Notes: generated from the letters alone by a model not told the origin. A DNA stretch of 64,000 nt from Guillardia theta CCMP2712 (GCF_000315625.1 NW_005434636.1:107570-171569), one strand, 5' to 3'; positions 23,857-39,475 are shown, counted from the stretch's first letter. Numbers and translations are program-made.

Positions 23857-26698
23857 TCAGCTCCAAATGTCCTGCTGGTATCTTCCTGTTGCTTGCAGAT
23901 TCCGCAATCTCTCCCTCGCGGCTTCCTCGCTGCCCTCCTGCTTGTTCGTCAGGAGTTTGCTCAATATGTCACTGTTCACCATGGAAATAAGCACATCGAC
24001 AAACGCTCTGCGCACTTCCGATGCCATTGATATACTGTTTGAGCGTGAGCGAACGTACCATATAAGGAGACGATTACCTTCCACACACGTAGATGCATCC
24101 TTGTTTCTTGGAAATGACATTAGGTCCATTGACCGACGTTGGGATAGATCTACCTGCATTATTTGAGCGACTTCTGTTCTTTGCTGGCGGATTCTGTCTT
24201 GGACGTAAATCTTCTTGGAGGTCTCACGGCTGAATGCAAAGTGCAATGAACTGAGACAACGTGAGAGGTAAGAGCAGACAAAGAGCCTGCGTACTTGATC
24301 ACTCCAGCGTCCATCATCGATTCCATCTCTTCCCGATAGAGACAATCTTCATCTGAACAAGAATTAAGAACTAAGTCAACCATGCCGGTCAGAATCAACG
24401 CACCTTCTTTTCGACAACCGTAGAAGAAAGCAATGTCAACATTCACTCCCGAGATCTTCATGGCATGATGCGCTTCTAGGTACATTGCCCGCAAGGGAGC
24501 GATTCCTGTCCCCGCTCCAACCTGGGTCCAGTTACGATCCAACAAAACACTAACATCTCTCCCGCCATCACCACCTCCACCACCTCTTCTGCCTCCTCCT
24601 CGCCCTCCTCCTTCTACTCTTCTAGCTTCTCCAGCTCTACCTCCATCTCTAACTTCAAACTCGACAACTTCACTCACAAGAATGATCGGCGTGCTCAAAT
24701 CCTTGGGCAGCTTGAAGGGGCTCCTTCTCAACTGAGCCTGCACCGAACATCCAACATGTACGCAAGAGAGGAACGAGGAGCATGTTCCTTCGAATCTCCG
24801 CTCCGCTCTGCTCTCCATGCTCTGACCAGGTCGGTCGATCTCCTCCTCCAACACCTTGAGCGTCAGGTGAACTTGCTTTGGAGAGGACGAGCTGCTGGAG
24901 GATATGGAGTAGTAGCGAGGTTGAACCCTCGGGAGGATCTGAAGTATCTGCAATGCGGGGGTGAAACAGCGTTAAAAAGGTAGCGAGAAGGCTGACATTT
25001 TCAAGAGTGAGATGAACGCTTTTGTGATCGGCCAGGACATCAACAATGTTCTTGTAACCCTGCAAACTTCTGAGTGAAGAAAGATCGGAAGAAGGGAAGA
25101 CCTTGACGATGTGTTTCTGATAGGAGAAACTGTCCTCACTCAGCCAGTTTAGATTTCTTCTGTCATCATCGGACAGTGCAAGTTCCGCAAGGAAGGCAAG
25201 CCAATCTTGCTTCACGCAACAGTTCAAGTCCAGATAACTAGCAGATCATTTAGATAGACTGCACCCGAGTGGTCGTTTCGCCATTTCGACCAACCTTGTG
25301 AAAATCTTCCTGAGTGTGCACGGAACAGGAAAAGGAGATGCGGCAACATCATCTCTTACTATCACCCACTTGTCCAAATCTGTTCAACTGTGATCACATT
25401 CCATCGTACCACATCATTATCTCACCGATCGAAGTTCGCACAGCAAACCTCTCGACCAAACTCGACTTGTTCTCTGGATAGATCGCAAGGTGATCGCCAG
25501 TCTCATACGCATCTTCTTTATCTTTCATCAAAGATCACCATCTCTCCCATCATCACAAAGCAACCCACCCTCAAGATCCAATTCCACGTGAAGGAACCTG
25601 CGGTCACCAGACTTCTGCAGCTGATCATGCACTCAACGGAAAGTCGGAAGAGATCAAGGGTGAAGCAACAACACCTCTCGTTTCTCTCGAACTTTCATCA
25701 GCTTCTTCGTCACATGGTCGAGTTTCGCAGACGATGCCGGGAGCTTCTTGTTTGAACGCGTGGCTGCTTCCTCCGATTCAAACATCTGGATGTAGAAATT
25801 CTTTCTCGTTGCCATGGGCTGATCATCGTATCCCTTGCGATCTTTCACATGAAATAATGTGTCGAGAGCTCTTGACACTTCTTTCGCCCACCTGCCAGCC
25901 GATATCATCAGTCTGAAAAGAAACGTCATGTCAACCAACTTTGCGAAATCCTCGTCCCCCCCTCCTCCTGCCGCGTCGCAAAGGAGGAGCTGGGACAGCC
26001 TCTCAGCTCCTCTTGCCTATATCTTCTGTCAGCCACCACGAGCAAGCTCTGCTCTACAACCTCCATCAGCCTGTCAACATCCTTTGCGACTGTGTTGTAA
26101 TGTTCATACTGAGAATTCCCCAGTCCCAGGACTGTCTCTCAATCAGAAAATGACCATCAAACATGAAGCAGAGGCTCGCACCTGAGTATCTCACACCGGG
26201 AAATCTTGCTTCCTCACTCTTGACCCACTCGTAAAACGTCTTTGCGTTGTCCGTCGGCTCACCTTCTCCATACGTCGCCAGCAAAAACAAGGCGATCTGG
26301 GGGCTGGCGCTCGTGCCTTCAGCGAAAGATGCCTTTGAAAAAAATTCCAAATCCACAACATCCACCAAGAAACCCCTCTTGCGCAGAAAGTTTGCTATCT
26401 CATGGGCATAGTTCTCAGCGGTTCCCGTCTGAGATCCAAAGCAGATTGAAATGACATTCGTGGAAATATCCAATCCATTTCTTGAGCTCTCTGTGCAAAC
26501 CGTTGAGCATCACCAAGGAGAACTAGCCGACATATATCAACCTGTCTTTTGTGTTGATTCGGTTTCGCCTCCGTCATCGACAAGTTCGAGGGTAGTTTTC
26601 AGCAAGTACCTAAGGGGGAAGGTATCACGGCAACCCAATGTTACATTTTCATACCCCAGAGCGATGATAACAACTATGATCGCGAGCAAGTAAAACAT
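23857..26698 (-). CDS. NADPH-cytochrome P450 reductase (diflavin reductase)
   Basis: Passes electrons from NADPH through FAD and FMN to P450s on the ER. ATG at 26698 starts with a membrane anchor (MFYLLAIIVVIIALG), which favours P450 reductase over soluble diflavin enzymes. The FMN domain shows ISICFGSQTGTAENYA and LLATYGEGEPTDNA (about 26480-26170). The FAD/NADPH half includes FKLPKDLSTPIIL joined by an intron to VGAGTGIAPLRAM, then IAFFYGCRKE, DCLYREEMESM, KIYVQDRIRQQ, GCIYVCG and a C-terminal exon (24028-23857) ending YQQDIWS with the aromatic residue that stacks on FAD. All cofactor motifs are intact. The apparent Gly/Arg-rich insertion before GAGTG is an intron with a GTGAGT donor that happens to stay open. 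The middle exons (about 25930-24950) were only partly traced. Confidence 0.9.
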
Positions 26699-28147
26699 CT
26701 TCACCAGGCGTCTTGCTTATATCCTCATTGTTGAGACAACTGAGCATTTCGTGTCATAACCTTTACAACCAGAAGGAGCAAACAACAAAGAATTTTTGTT
26801 GCACAAGTTTGCCTTGTCCGTAAAGAAAGCATGCTCTCTCTACATACTCCACATTCCTGATCTACTGCCTACACTAAATCTGTTCTTTCTTACATCACAT
26901 GTTGCTCTCATCCTCTCCCTCCATCCCTCCCTCCTCCTCCTCCTCTCCCTCCGCCCTCAGCTTCCACTCCCTCGCCATGTCGCCCTGAGAGCTTCATCGA
27001 GTTCGAGCTATTTCATTTAATCGTTTACCTTCTTAGCTATTTAAATTAGACTGAATGCTCCGGCCCGGCCCTGGCTAGCACCGGCCCGACAGACTCGCCT
27101 CCGGCTGGTCACCTGAAGGCGGGGACAGTGGATGTTTCACTTAGACATAAATGTGCTGTCCTTTAAATTTATCTATATCATCTCTGAGGCGCTGCTGGGG
27201 ACTTTTAGCTTCAACCCATACTTCATGAAAAAAAAATCAATAGAATGTAAATGACTTATTAGGCCATTTTATCAAATAGCAATAACCGGAACCTTCCTAT
27301 GAAATAATAATTATATGGGTTATTAGACTTCACAAGCTATTTGTCCCTCTACGTCGCCTTCCGCGCTGCCTCTGGGGGGGGCTGGGGATCTTTTTGCAGT
27401 GAGGGTCCTGTGAGTCTTTTCAAGGTTTATAGTTCAAAATTACAATTGAGATATTTCAAAAATAGGCGAAGTTTTTGATTTTGTTTAAAAGAATCAGTTG
27501 GGCACTCGAAATTGACACGACCCAGTGTGAAAACGGGATACTTGCAATGGGCGATGGAGGAGTAGAGAAATCAGGCAGGGAAAACAGGATGACTAGCAGG
27601 AGAAGGAGGAGGAGGAAGCAAATAGTTTGCAGGGCTTACCGTCACCCCCTGTCTCGTATATTCCCCCCCTTTCTGCTCTCTCCTCCTCTATTCCCTTCTC
27701 ATCTCCCGTGATTCCATAACCCTCGTTGCTCCCTCCTCGGGCCTTGCTTTCTTGTTCTTCATATGCAAATGCTTGCAGAATTTGTCGCTATCCTAGCTCC
27801 AGCCTAGCGTGTCTTTAAAGCACTTTTCTGGATTGCTGCCTGGTGCGTCCAAGAGCAGCTGGTAGAGATCAGGCCCCGGTGTAATGTGTACAGGATCGAC
27901 GACACGTCACAAACAGACTAAATAGCATAGATGTCCAAACCACTAGAAGGAGACGATGACGACCTACATACATTGCTGTTGACCATTGAAAGGGATCACG
28001 CGCCGCTGATGGTCTCTCATGCACCCTGCTCGTGGTGTTGGTGGATTGCAAGAGTAGTCGATGTTTTCAGGCCCTGCCACGTTTCCAAGATGTTGCTCTC
28101 ATCATAGCTCTCCTGCCATCGTCAAGCTGACAGAATTCTCGCAGGAA
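26699..28147. other. divergent intergenic region
   Basis: No exon supported. There is a TCC-rich run near 26930-26960, a small GC block at 27060-27090 (CGGCCCGGCCC), an AT-rich stretch at 27140-27500 and a CT-rich run near 27660-27710. It lies between the starts of the P450 reductase (minus) and V-ATPase subunit C (plus). Confidence 0.5.
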
Positions 28148-30571
28148 ATGAGTTTTTGGCTGATTTCGGTGCCAGTGGGATCGATCCACAAGGCAGGTGA
28201 AGGGCCATCATGTCGCAAACCTGACGATTGTTACAGGTGGGATCCACCAAAGCTGAAATCTGGGATGGGCTGTGCAAGGCGTTGCCAGACGTCGACAAGC
28301 ATAAGATGCAGGTCATAATCCACGCGGTTTGTTGAATGTATGACCGGCGCTCTCTCTCAGATCCCTGAGCTGCGCGTTGGAACTCTGGATTCTTTGATGT
28401 CACTTTCCGATGATCTTGAAAGAATCGACAGGCAGGAGCAAGATTTCGTTCTCTTGGCATGCTGATGTTTCTGTCACAGATTTGTAGAAGGTGTTGTTCA
28501 CCGTCTTGAGAAAGAAGTTTCGGAGGGAGGCGGATCTGGTTCGGGGCCAACTGTCGATGGCAGTGAGTCGGCAAGTTGCAAGACTATCCGTTGGTTGACA
28601 TGTGCTTCCAGCGGCACCGGAAACTCACCTGACGAGATTCTCCTGGGATCAAGTGACGATCATCTTCGAAGAAGTTTCATTCTTACATGGATGGTTGGGA
28701 ACAGGCGAGATTTCCTATCAAGAGCACACTGTCAGAGGTGTGTGGGGAGGCGGGAAGTGAAGTGATCACGGCTGATGAAAGAATGCAGCTTGTCAACATG
28801 ATTCAAGATCTTGTCCATCGTACAGACGAGGAGCTGAAGGTAAGAATAATCCTTGGTTCCATTGAGATTTGACGATTGCGAAGGTGAAACTGATGGATTA
28901 CAACTCTATCAAGTCTTCACTCGGAGCGTGCGAGAGGAAAACTCAGGGAAGGTCTGAGCAGCGATGAGCCCTTGAGCGTTTTGAAGCTCACAATTCTCTC
29001 CCTTCAGTCTGAATGCGGCTTCTATCACTCCATACGTCAGAAAAGGTCTACCTGATGGAGATGATAACAACGATGATAATGATATGATGATGGAGATGAT
29101 GATGATGATGATGCTCAAGATATGGATCTGAACAATGATCTTCAGATGATTTTGTGTCCTCGGAGAAGCTAAACACAGTCTTCTGTGCTGTTCCCAAGTT
29201 TGCCGTAAACGGTGAGTCCTGTTTCATGTCCAACTACCTGATCTGAAAGGCGTCTGTCAGATTTTCTCAATAACTATCAAACATGGGGTAAATTTCAGAC
29301 GGAAAAGATGGTACCTTGACCTTTTCAGCTGCATCATGTCACCAACACTCGAATGTTTTTAGGGAGAAATCAACGGTGTTGTGCCTGGCTCTGCCAAGGA
29401 GTTGGCTTCAGATTCAGAGTACAGCCTGTACAGAGTAGTTGTGTTTAGAATGGCTGGTGATCTTTTTGTGTGAGATTCCAAACTTTGTGAACATGTGTTG
29501 GCAGAGGATGAGTTCAAGACTGAGGCTCGCAATGGGAGAGTGACGGTTTGCAAATTCCTCTGATGAGCTCTTGGGGAGGTTCCAATATTTGTACAGGTGA
29601 GAGATTTCACCTATCAGGATGGCCAGCAAAGAGCCGATGAAGAGGGTAAGTGGCCATGAACATCGTTGTGCTTGCTTGTAGTCTGAATTCCTCTCTAGAG
29701 CTGTCGAAGCTGAAGAAGGAGGAATCCCAGGTATGTTCCACTCTGCTCAACAACCTCTAGCTCGCTGTCTTCATGGACATCGTGACCCCTTCGAGAGCAC
29801 GAACATCTGATGTCAACGTGCTTAGGCCAAGGGCAAACTTGAGAGGTGGTCAACCACGTCCTTCTCCGAGTGCTTTCGCGCGTGGATTCACCTCAAGGTG
29901 ACGTCACTGATGCTTTCTCTCCTCCTCCACTCTCTGCTCATCGATTCCCCTTCTGCCGCATCTGCTTGCGTCTTGTCTTTTCCTCCCTCACACATCCGGT
30001 TTCTCACGGTGTTGTTGATGCCTGTCTCCTCGCTCCATCTTCGTTTTGGCTTCTCCTCCTCAACCGCCCCCTCCGATGCACTTGACTACCTCCTCCCTGA
30101 CGATTCTTTAGGCCATTCGCGTGTTTGTGGAATCAGTCTTGCGATATGGATTGCCGCCGAATTTTCAGGCGATGTTGATTAAGCCAGGAAGAAACGAAGA
30201 CAGAGTCCGCAAGACACTCAATAGCACGTACGCGGTGCTTGCAGCCCCAGGATTGGAGAAGGTGAGAAGAAGTGATGATACGAGAGGTGGAGAAGAGAAG
30301 GGAAGGGTGGAGGAGGAGGGTTGGTACAGGATGTCAGTACAATTGTTCAGCAGGATAAGGGCAGTGGATAGGAGGAGGACGGAGGAGAGGAGGAGAATTG
30401 GGGAGCGGAGGAGGAGGAGGAGGAGGAGGAGGAGGAGGAGGAGGAGGAGGAGGAGGAGGACAGTTCAGCTGATTCGTGGAGTAGGCACTTGAGGATGGTC
30501 CTGCGCAGTCAAGATTCTATCCTTACGTCGACATTGAGGTTTTGTATGTGACGCAGCTGTTTTCCAGCTGA
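28148..30571 (+). CDS. V-type proton ATPase subunit C (Vma5/ATP6V1C)
   Basis: Stator subunit of the peripheral V1 sector, needed for reversible V1-Vo assembly on acidic organelles. ATG 28148 gives MSFWLISVP, matching the family FWLISAP start. Many small exons follow: [20 protein letters not shown] (28238-28312), [20 protein letters not shown] (from about 28361), [133 protein letters not shown], then [20 protein letters not shown] and [12 protein letters not shown] before TGA at 30569-30571. All conserved blocks are present and in order, so the gene looks intact. The C-terminus [10 protein letters not shown] is a few residues past the usual end. A GGA array (30410-30459) sits in its last intron. 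Confidence 0.93.
30410..30460. repeat. GGA microsatellite in V-ATPase intron
   Basis: About 16 GGA units just before the last exon of the V-ATPase subunit C gene. Confidence 0.85.
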
Positions 30572-30825
30572 CTCGCTCGCAGATCAAGTACACAGCGATG
30601 ACGGATTGAATATGCACAGATGTAGCCAGGCTCCTGCTGCATCCATTCCAGCATCCACACAAACGATTCTTTCGGACGATCGAGCTCATGCTGCTTCATG
30701 CAACATACTTCAGTTTGATTACAACGGTCTCAAAAGTTCCATCATTCTCTTCTCCCTCCTCCCGCTCCTTCCCATGCTTCAAGCTCTTTTCCCTCCTGTT
30801 CCTCCTCAATCACAAGCACGGCTCC

Positions 30826-33249
30826 TCATGAAAGCTCGAAGGGGTCTACCCAGCTCTTCCATCCCTCTATCCCCATCGCCATCTCCTCGTCCGACAGCAG
30901 GCAGTCGTCGAGCGCTTCCTTGAGCTTGTCCTGCAACAGCTTGAGCGACCCTTGACCTTGTTCGTCCTCCTCCTCCTCCTCCACCACCACCACCACCACC
31001 ACCTCCTCCTCCTCCTCCTCCACCACCACCTCCTCCTCCTCCTCCTCCTCCTCACCCGGTTCAGGTCGGTACCGATGAAGACGATCTCCGTCCGCCTGTC
31101 ACCATGCGGATTCTCCTTGAGCTTCTTCTGCATCGTGTTCCTCGTCTGCTCCTCCATCTCCGGCCAGTCGCTCTCTGCTGCTCGTATCAGTGTAGGCCCC
31201 ATGTGTTTGACTCTCTTCTCCTCCTCTCCTCCTCCCTCCTTCACGTCTCCTCCCTCTTCACGTTCGCATTCTCCCTTCCTCTCCTCTCCCGTTTCACCTG
31301 CTGTCTCGCACAGCCATGGTCTTTCAGCCTTGAGCGTAAGGAAAGCGCCAGCCTGAAGCGAACGTCAGAGGAGCACAAGAGGCATGAAATGGAGTGGCCA
31401 GATGAGGAAGAGGATGAAGATTGAGGGAGGATAGCGCAGGAGCAGGCAAAGGAGGAGCAAGAGCAGATTGAGTGTGGGAAAGTCGAAAAACAGGATGGGA
31501 AGAAAAGGGACCATGAGACAGCGAGGAGGACCAGGGGGAAACTGATGGGAAGGACAAGGAGGAGGAGGAAGAGGAAAGAAGGAGGAAAGGAGGAAAGGAG
31601 GAAAGGAGGAAAGGAGGAAAGGAGGATGATGAGGAGCTGGTGGCGGAGAAAGATTCGCAGGGAAAGTCACACCTGGCTCCAAGTGATGCAGTAGGCTGAG
31701 GAGGTTGCGAGCCACATGACTCCCTTAGATCGCAGGATCTGACCCAAACACGCCTCCTGCATCTCTGCAACCATCTCCTTCCTCTGCCTCTCCCGCTCCT
31801 TCACATCGTCCTCTTCGTCGCTAGCTGCATCATCGTTGCTCTCCTGTGCGAGCATCGTCAGGGAGAGAAGTTCAAGGACGAGTCCTGCTTCACCTCTCTG
31901 ACGTGTTCCGAGGGCACGCTCTTGTCTTCGTCTCCGTCATCGTAGTTGATGTGATAGCTTACTTCCTTTCCTTTCACCTCCTTCCCTGCTACACAACCCG
32001 GATGAAACGCTTCGCTACCCATCCATCGAGCCTCGACCCTGCTGCCAATAGCGAACGTCCCATCTTCATCTCTCTTGACACCCTCCTCCTCCTCCTCCTC
32101 CTCCTCCTCTTCTTCCTCCTCCTCCTCCTCCTCTGCGTCTTCTTTGTGTCCAATATCGCCATTTCCATTCCTGACCTCCGTTTCTTCCTCCTTGCGATCC
32201 GAGTGGCCATGTTCATGTTCATCATGGCTGTGATCATGGTCATGTTCATCATCTTCAGGGAGCATAGCAGAGGTGAAGAAAAAGCGATCTGTGAAGTTGT
32301 GGTAGAGACGCATAGGATGAAACGGTCTCTCCGATCTGTACACCATGCTCGTTATACCGTACTCGATCGTCTCCGCCATCTGAGTCAACGGTGTAGTGTA
32401 CAAGAACGATTTGCCCCATCCTGGGTGTTGGGTTGCCTTCTCTAGAGAGAACAACCCAGTGTTCACAACCTGGTCGAGAGGAACTTTGCCGTGACTTGTC
32501 GAGATGATGTTTGCCTTTGGGTTGAGTTTGCAAATGACTTCTTTGATCCGCTCGACCTCCCTCGCAGACACAAGGTCTACCTTGTTCACAATGACGACAT
32601 CTGCAAACTCTAACTGGTCAATCATCAGGTCTACAACTGTCCGATCGTCTTCAGCCGGGGCTTCCTGGTGTCTCTCGTGCACTCGCTCAACAGACTCAAA
32701 CACAGATGAGAAATTCGCCGCATCGACGACAGTCACGCACGTGTCCAGCCGGGAAAGGGAAGACAGGGCAGTCACAGCCTTGCTCGCATTCTCACTTAGC
32801 TGTGACGTGATCGCCTTGGATAGACCGTCTCCTCCCTTCGCCTTCTTGCTCGGCGGCTCTCCAACCTTCTTCTCCTCCCCTCCTTCTCCATCCTCCTCCA
32901 CATTCATCACGAAACTCTCTGCCGTATGCATCGGCTCCGCCACACCCGTGCTCTCTATGATCAAGTAGTCAAACCGACCATCTCGTGCTAGTTTGCCGAT
33001 CTCTTCCACCAGGTCCTGACGGAGGTCGCAACAGATGCAGCCGTTGGACAGTTCAATGATCTTCTCCTCCCTCTGTATGAGCGCAGTGTCCTTGATAATG
33101 TTGGCATCGATGTTGATTTCCGCCATGTCGTTCACCAGCACTGCGCACTTCATTCCCTTTCTGTTCCGAAGGATCTCCTCGAGCAATGTCGTCTTGCCTG
33201 ATCCGAGGAACCCGGACAGGAGAGTGACAGGAAGACGCTTGTCGGTCAT
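30826..33249 (-). CDS. CobW/P47K (G3E) GTPase with His-rich, poly-Glu and Tudor-like insertion
   Basis: Members of this family are GTP-dependent metal or cofactor chaperones (COG0523/CBWD type). ATG 33249 is followed at once by Walker A LLSGFLGSGKTTLLEEIL, then the metal-binding NGCICCDLR, LIIESTGVAEP and the base motif VNKVDL. Exon 1 is 33249-31894, exon 2 31843-31673, and three more lie near 31350-31277, 31193-31058 and 30957-30826. The CobW C-terminal domain starts with YRSERPFHPMRLYHNF in exon 1 and resumes in exon 2 with GQILRSKGVMWLATSSAY, then GAFLTLKAERPWL, EIVFIGTDLNR and LKEALDDCLLSDEEM. Between these halves lie a His/Asp stretch (EHDHDHSHDEHEHGHSD), about 18 glutamates and a Tudor-like segment (IGSRVEARWMGSEAFHPGCV, then NYDDGDEDKSVPSEHV). 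The His stretch suggests Zn binding. Mixed CTC/CAC and GGAGGAAA arrays lie in its introns. Confidence 0.9.
30964..31055. repeat. mixed CTC/CAC trinucleotide array
   Basis: Long run of CTC and CAC triplets. On the minus strand it begins at the GTGAGG donor of the last CobW-gene intron and nearly fills it. Confidence 0.85.
31575..31625. repeat. GGAAAGGA-type purine array
   Basis: Tandem 8-base units of G and A in an intron of the CobW gene. Confidence 0.75.
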
Positions 33250-34183
33250 GATGGCAAGCAGCAGCTAGTTGGGGCTGTTGATGATGTTGGCTGAATAGGA
33301 GCAGCGAGGGAGACAAGGAGCAAGGGAAAGGGTTGAGACGAGCTAGGGATGGGAGCCAGGACAGGAGAGAAGAGGGGAGGGAGGGAGAGAAGGAAAACGG
33401 GAGGAGGGGGCAGTAGGAGGAAGGGGAGGAAGGGAGCTTTACAGGTTGAGCACGTGCAGTTTCTTCTTGGAAAGTCGAACAAACTTTAACCCACCCCCTG
33501 TTGATATAGTGAAATATCAGACAAGACTACGGGTTTAATGAATGCAAATGTTCTTTTTAATTATTGATCGAAAGAACTCTTCAAGAGTCGTTCTTCTTGG
33601 TAACTTTCAATTCTGTCTAGCGTCTCATGGCGCCTGTCCGCCCNNNNNNNNNNNNNNNNNNNNNNNNNNNNNNNNNNNNNNNNNNNNNNNNNNNNNNNNN
33701 NNNNNNNNNNNNNNNNNNNNNNNNNNNNNNNNNNNNNNNNNNNGCACCGCCCCGCCCCTCCTTCCCCCTCCCTCTCCTCCTCTCCTCCTCTCCTCCATCT
33801 CTTTCCCTTCCTCTGTTCCCTTCGATATGCCCTTCTCCCTTCCTCCATCCACTCGCCTTCCCCTCCTCTGCATAATATTCTCCAGCCTCTCCTCTCCTCA
33901 CTCCCTTCTCTTACCCACCCCTTTGTTCCTTCAAACATGTTGTTATTGTTGCACAATTTCATCGCTTGCTTTTCCCTGCTTCTGTTGAATGATTGAATAG
34001 ATTAAGATATCACGAGCCATCCGAGTAATTTCCAGTTTCTCGTACAGGTTGCTAGTCATGTGAATCGATGGAGAGATGCGAAATCTTGTCTTGTTCCTCG
34101 AACAATCATCATGGCTTCACGACGAGACAATTCACCTTGATAGCTCAAGAACTGCGACCCTCCGGGAGTCGCGCCATCGGACA
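33250..34183. other. divergent intergenic region containing an assembly gap
   Basis: No exon supported. A gap of 100 N at 33644-33743 is flanked by CT-rich sequence, probably a simple repeat that assembly could not span. Open frames running through the N block are meaningless. Confidence 0.6.
33644..33743. other. assembly gap (100 N)
   Basis: Exactly 100 N, the usual placeholder for a gap of unknown length. Confidence 0.98.
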
Positions 34184-37497
<3,314 letters not shown>

Positions 37498-37639
37498 TTA
37501 AGTGATTGACGCAATCTCCTCTCCTCTCCTGTTTCTTCCTCCCCTCCCCTCCCCTCCCCTCCCCTCTCCTCCGCTCTCCTTTCCTCCCCTGCCCTTCCCT
37601 CTCATCTTCTTACCACCTGCCTTCACTGAACTGATGTCT

Positions 37640-39444
37640 TCAGGTCCCTTGCCCTTCTCCTCCAAGAAGCGCTGTATCTCTGCACTGAAGAAGATCAAAC
37701 CATCATGTACATGTACTCATCTGCACTTGTTTCTTCGAGCCTTGTCCGATTTTGATCATTCGTGGATCGCTTGCAGACAAGACCATCTGGAGAGGAATGA
37801 GGATCTTCATCTTGCTCTGCAAGAAGAACAAATCCTCCCCTGCTCTGAAACACATCCACAAGCGATCTGTCAGATGTCCTGTCTGCTGTGTGTGAGTCTT
37901 CTATCTTTCTCTCTCCCTCCTTCCCTCTTCCTTCCTACCCCCTTTCTTCTTCTCTCTTCCCTCATCAACTTTCTCTTCTCCCTTTTTATTTTTCACTGCT
38001 CTCAACGTGATGAAAATTTTCAGTGAGACGCAAGTGAGCCAAGGCCCAAAGCAGCTCAGGAAGGGAAACAGAAGCTGGTGCATAGAAGTTCCCCCCCCCC
38101 TTACTACTTCTTGTCCTCACTCTCTTTGTCCCATCAACCTCCCAATCCTCCTTCCGCTCTCGATCCCCCCCAACCACCCTGTTCTCCTCGTCATTCCCCT
38201 CTTATCTTGGCTCAGCCTCCTCTCCTCTTCTCTCTGCTCTGCTCTGCTCTGCTCTGCTCTGCTCTGCTCTGCTCTGCTCTGCTCTGCTCTGCTCTGGGCT
38301 TGCTTCCGCCCGTAGCCCTCTCTTGTCTTACTTGCCCTCGTAAGGATCCGAGGAGCTCGAGCAAGCAGCAGAAACAAGGACAGGAGCAGAGGTCAGCCAA
38401 AGAGAGTCAACGTCTTACAAGATCGCGTGCGACTCTTGCGGGAGGAGGAGAGTAAGATGCAGAATATCTTCGAAACCAACCAGGACGAACTCATGGACCT
38501 CTATGGGTTTTGAACCAGCTCCCTCCTCCCTCTCCCTGCTCCCTGCTCCCTGCTCCCTGCTCCCTGCTCCCTGCTCCCTGCTCCCCACACTCTCGTCGTA
38601 TGCTCCTCTCTCCGCCCTCCCCACTTCCCCTCTCCAAGTCTTCCCCCGGCCGCCGCCATGGCTGGTTCTTGTGAGGAAGATGTTGGACAAGGAATGTTCA
38701 TCTCAACATGTCATTAGCGTCAACGTCATCGGGCTAGCAAGGGATTGTCTCGAGACGTGACGTTTGTCTGCAAGAAGCCGCCTACCCCGAACGGAACTCG
38801 CCTCGCAATTGATTGACGAAGATCCAAGTTTCCTCCTGGGGAGAAGTCAGAGAGAAAAGTGAAAGAGGATCGAAGAAGACAACAACGAGGATCTACCTCG
38901 AGACAAAGGGCTCCTGATTGTTGCTGAAGGCAGGACAATAGAAGAAAGGAGAGAAGGGAAGAATGTAAGGTTGTATCTCCTTCTCAATGTTTAGATGTAT
39001 ATACCTCTCGCAGATGTTTGCACGTATGAAGTGTGATGTCTTTGTAAATTAGAAACAGATCGATCTCGTGGACTATCATACTTGAGCCGAGGCGTTGTAT
39101 TCGACCTGAGGGAATCATCATTATCATCATCATCACCACGACCACCATCACCACCACCACCATCACCATCATTATCACCACCACCACCATCACCATCATT
39201 ATCACCACCACCACCATCACCATCATTATCACCACCACCACCACCATCATTATCACCACCACCACCTCCTCCTCCTCCTCCTCCTCTTCCTTTCTCTCTA
39301 TCATCATCGCCATCAGCATCATCAACAGATACTTCATCACTTCTTCAACTCAAAGCGAAAGAATTCGGATCATCCAAACCTGAGGTTATCTCGATTCGAG
39401 CTTTTGCTCCTGGAACACGTCGAGATGTGACGTCTTGCGTCTGA
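37640..39444 (+). CDS. possible coiled-coil protein with proline-rich minisatellite tail
   Basis: Weakly resolved. Protein-like + pieces are LALLLQEALYLCTEEDQTIM (from about 37645), DKTIWRGMRIFILLCKKNK (about 37779-37890), VSQGPKQLRKGNRSWCI (about 38024-38080) and a clear heptad-like stretch VNVLQDRVRLLREEESKMQN followed by IFETNQDELMDLY (about 38345-38510). A last open stretch, about 39054-39444, reads GLSYLSRGVVFDLRESS, then a proline/serine repeat encoded by a 30-base minisatellite, then LLQLKAKEFGSSKPEVI and a stop at 39442-39444. Whether these belong to one gene, or to the gene upstream, cannot be decided by eye. No family recognised. Confidence 0.35.
38233..38297. repeat. CTCTG pentanucleotide microsatellite, about 13 copies
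   Basis: Reverse-complement unit of the array at 37216-37368, lying about 865 bases downstream. Confidence 0.95.
38526..38584. repeat. CTCCCTG heptanucleotide array
   Basis: About eight tandem 7-base units with little variation. Confidence 0.85.
39120..39290. repeat. 30-bp minisatellite of CAC/CAT triplets
   Basis: Higher-order repeat: blocks of CACCACCACCACCATCACC followed by ATCATTAT recur with a period of about 30 bases, decaying to CTC triplets at the end. In the + frame it encodes proline- and serine-rich 10-residue units (PPPPSPSLS). Confidence 0.85.
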
Positions 39445-39475
39445 CTGGAAACAAGTCAGGACTAGACACTCGTCA

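Noticed and set aside
24560-24670. Gly/Arg-rich insertion before the GAGTG motif of the P450 reductase
   Set aside because: It starts with a GTGAGT donor and ends at an AG exactly where the conserved STPIIL and GAGTG blocks join, so it is an open intron, not protein.
33542-33988. Open frames running through the N block
   Set aside because: They include the assembly gap and cannot be interpreted; the same applies at 57773-58400.
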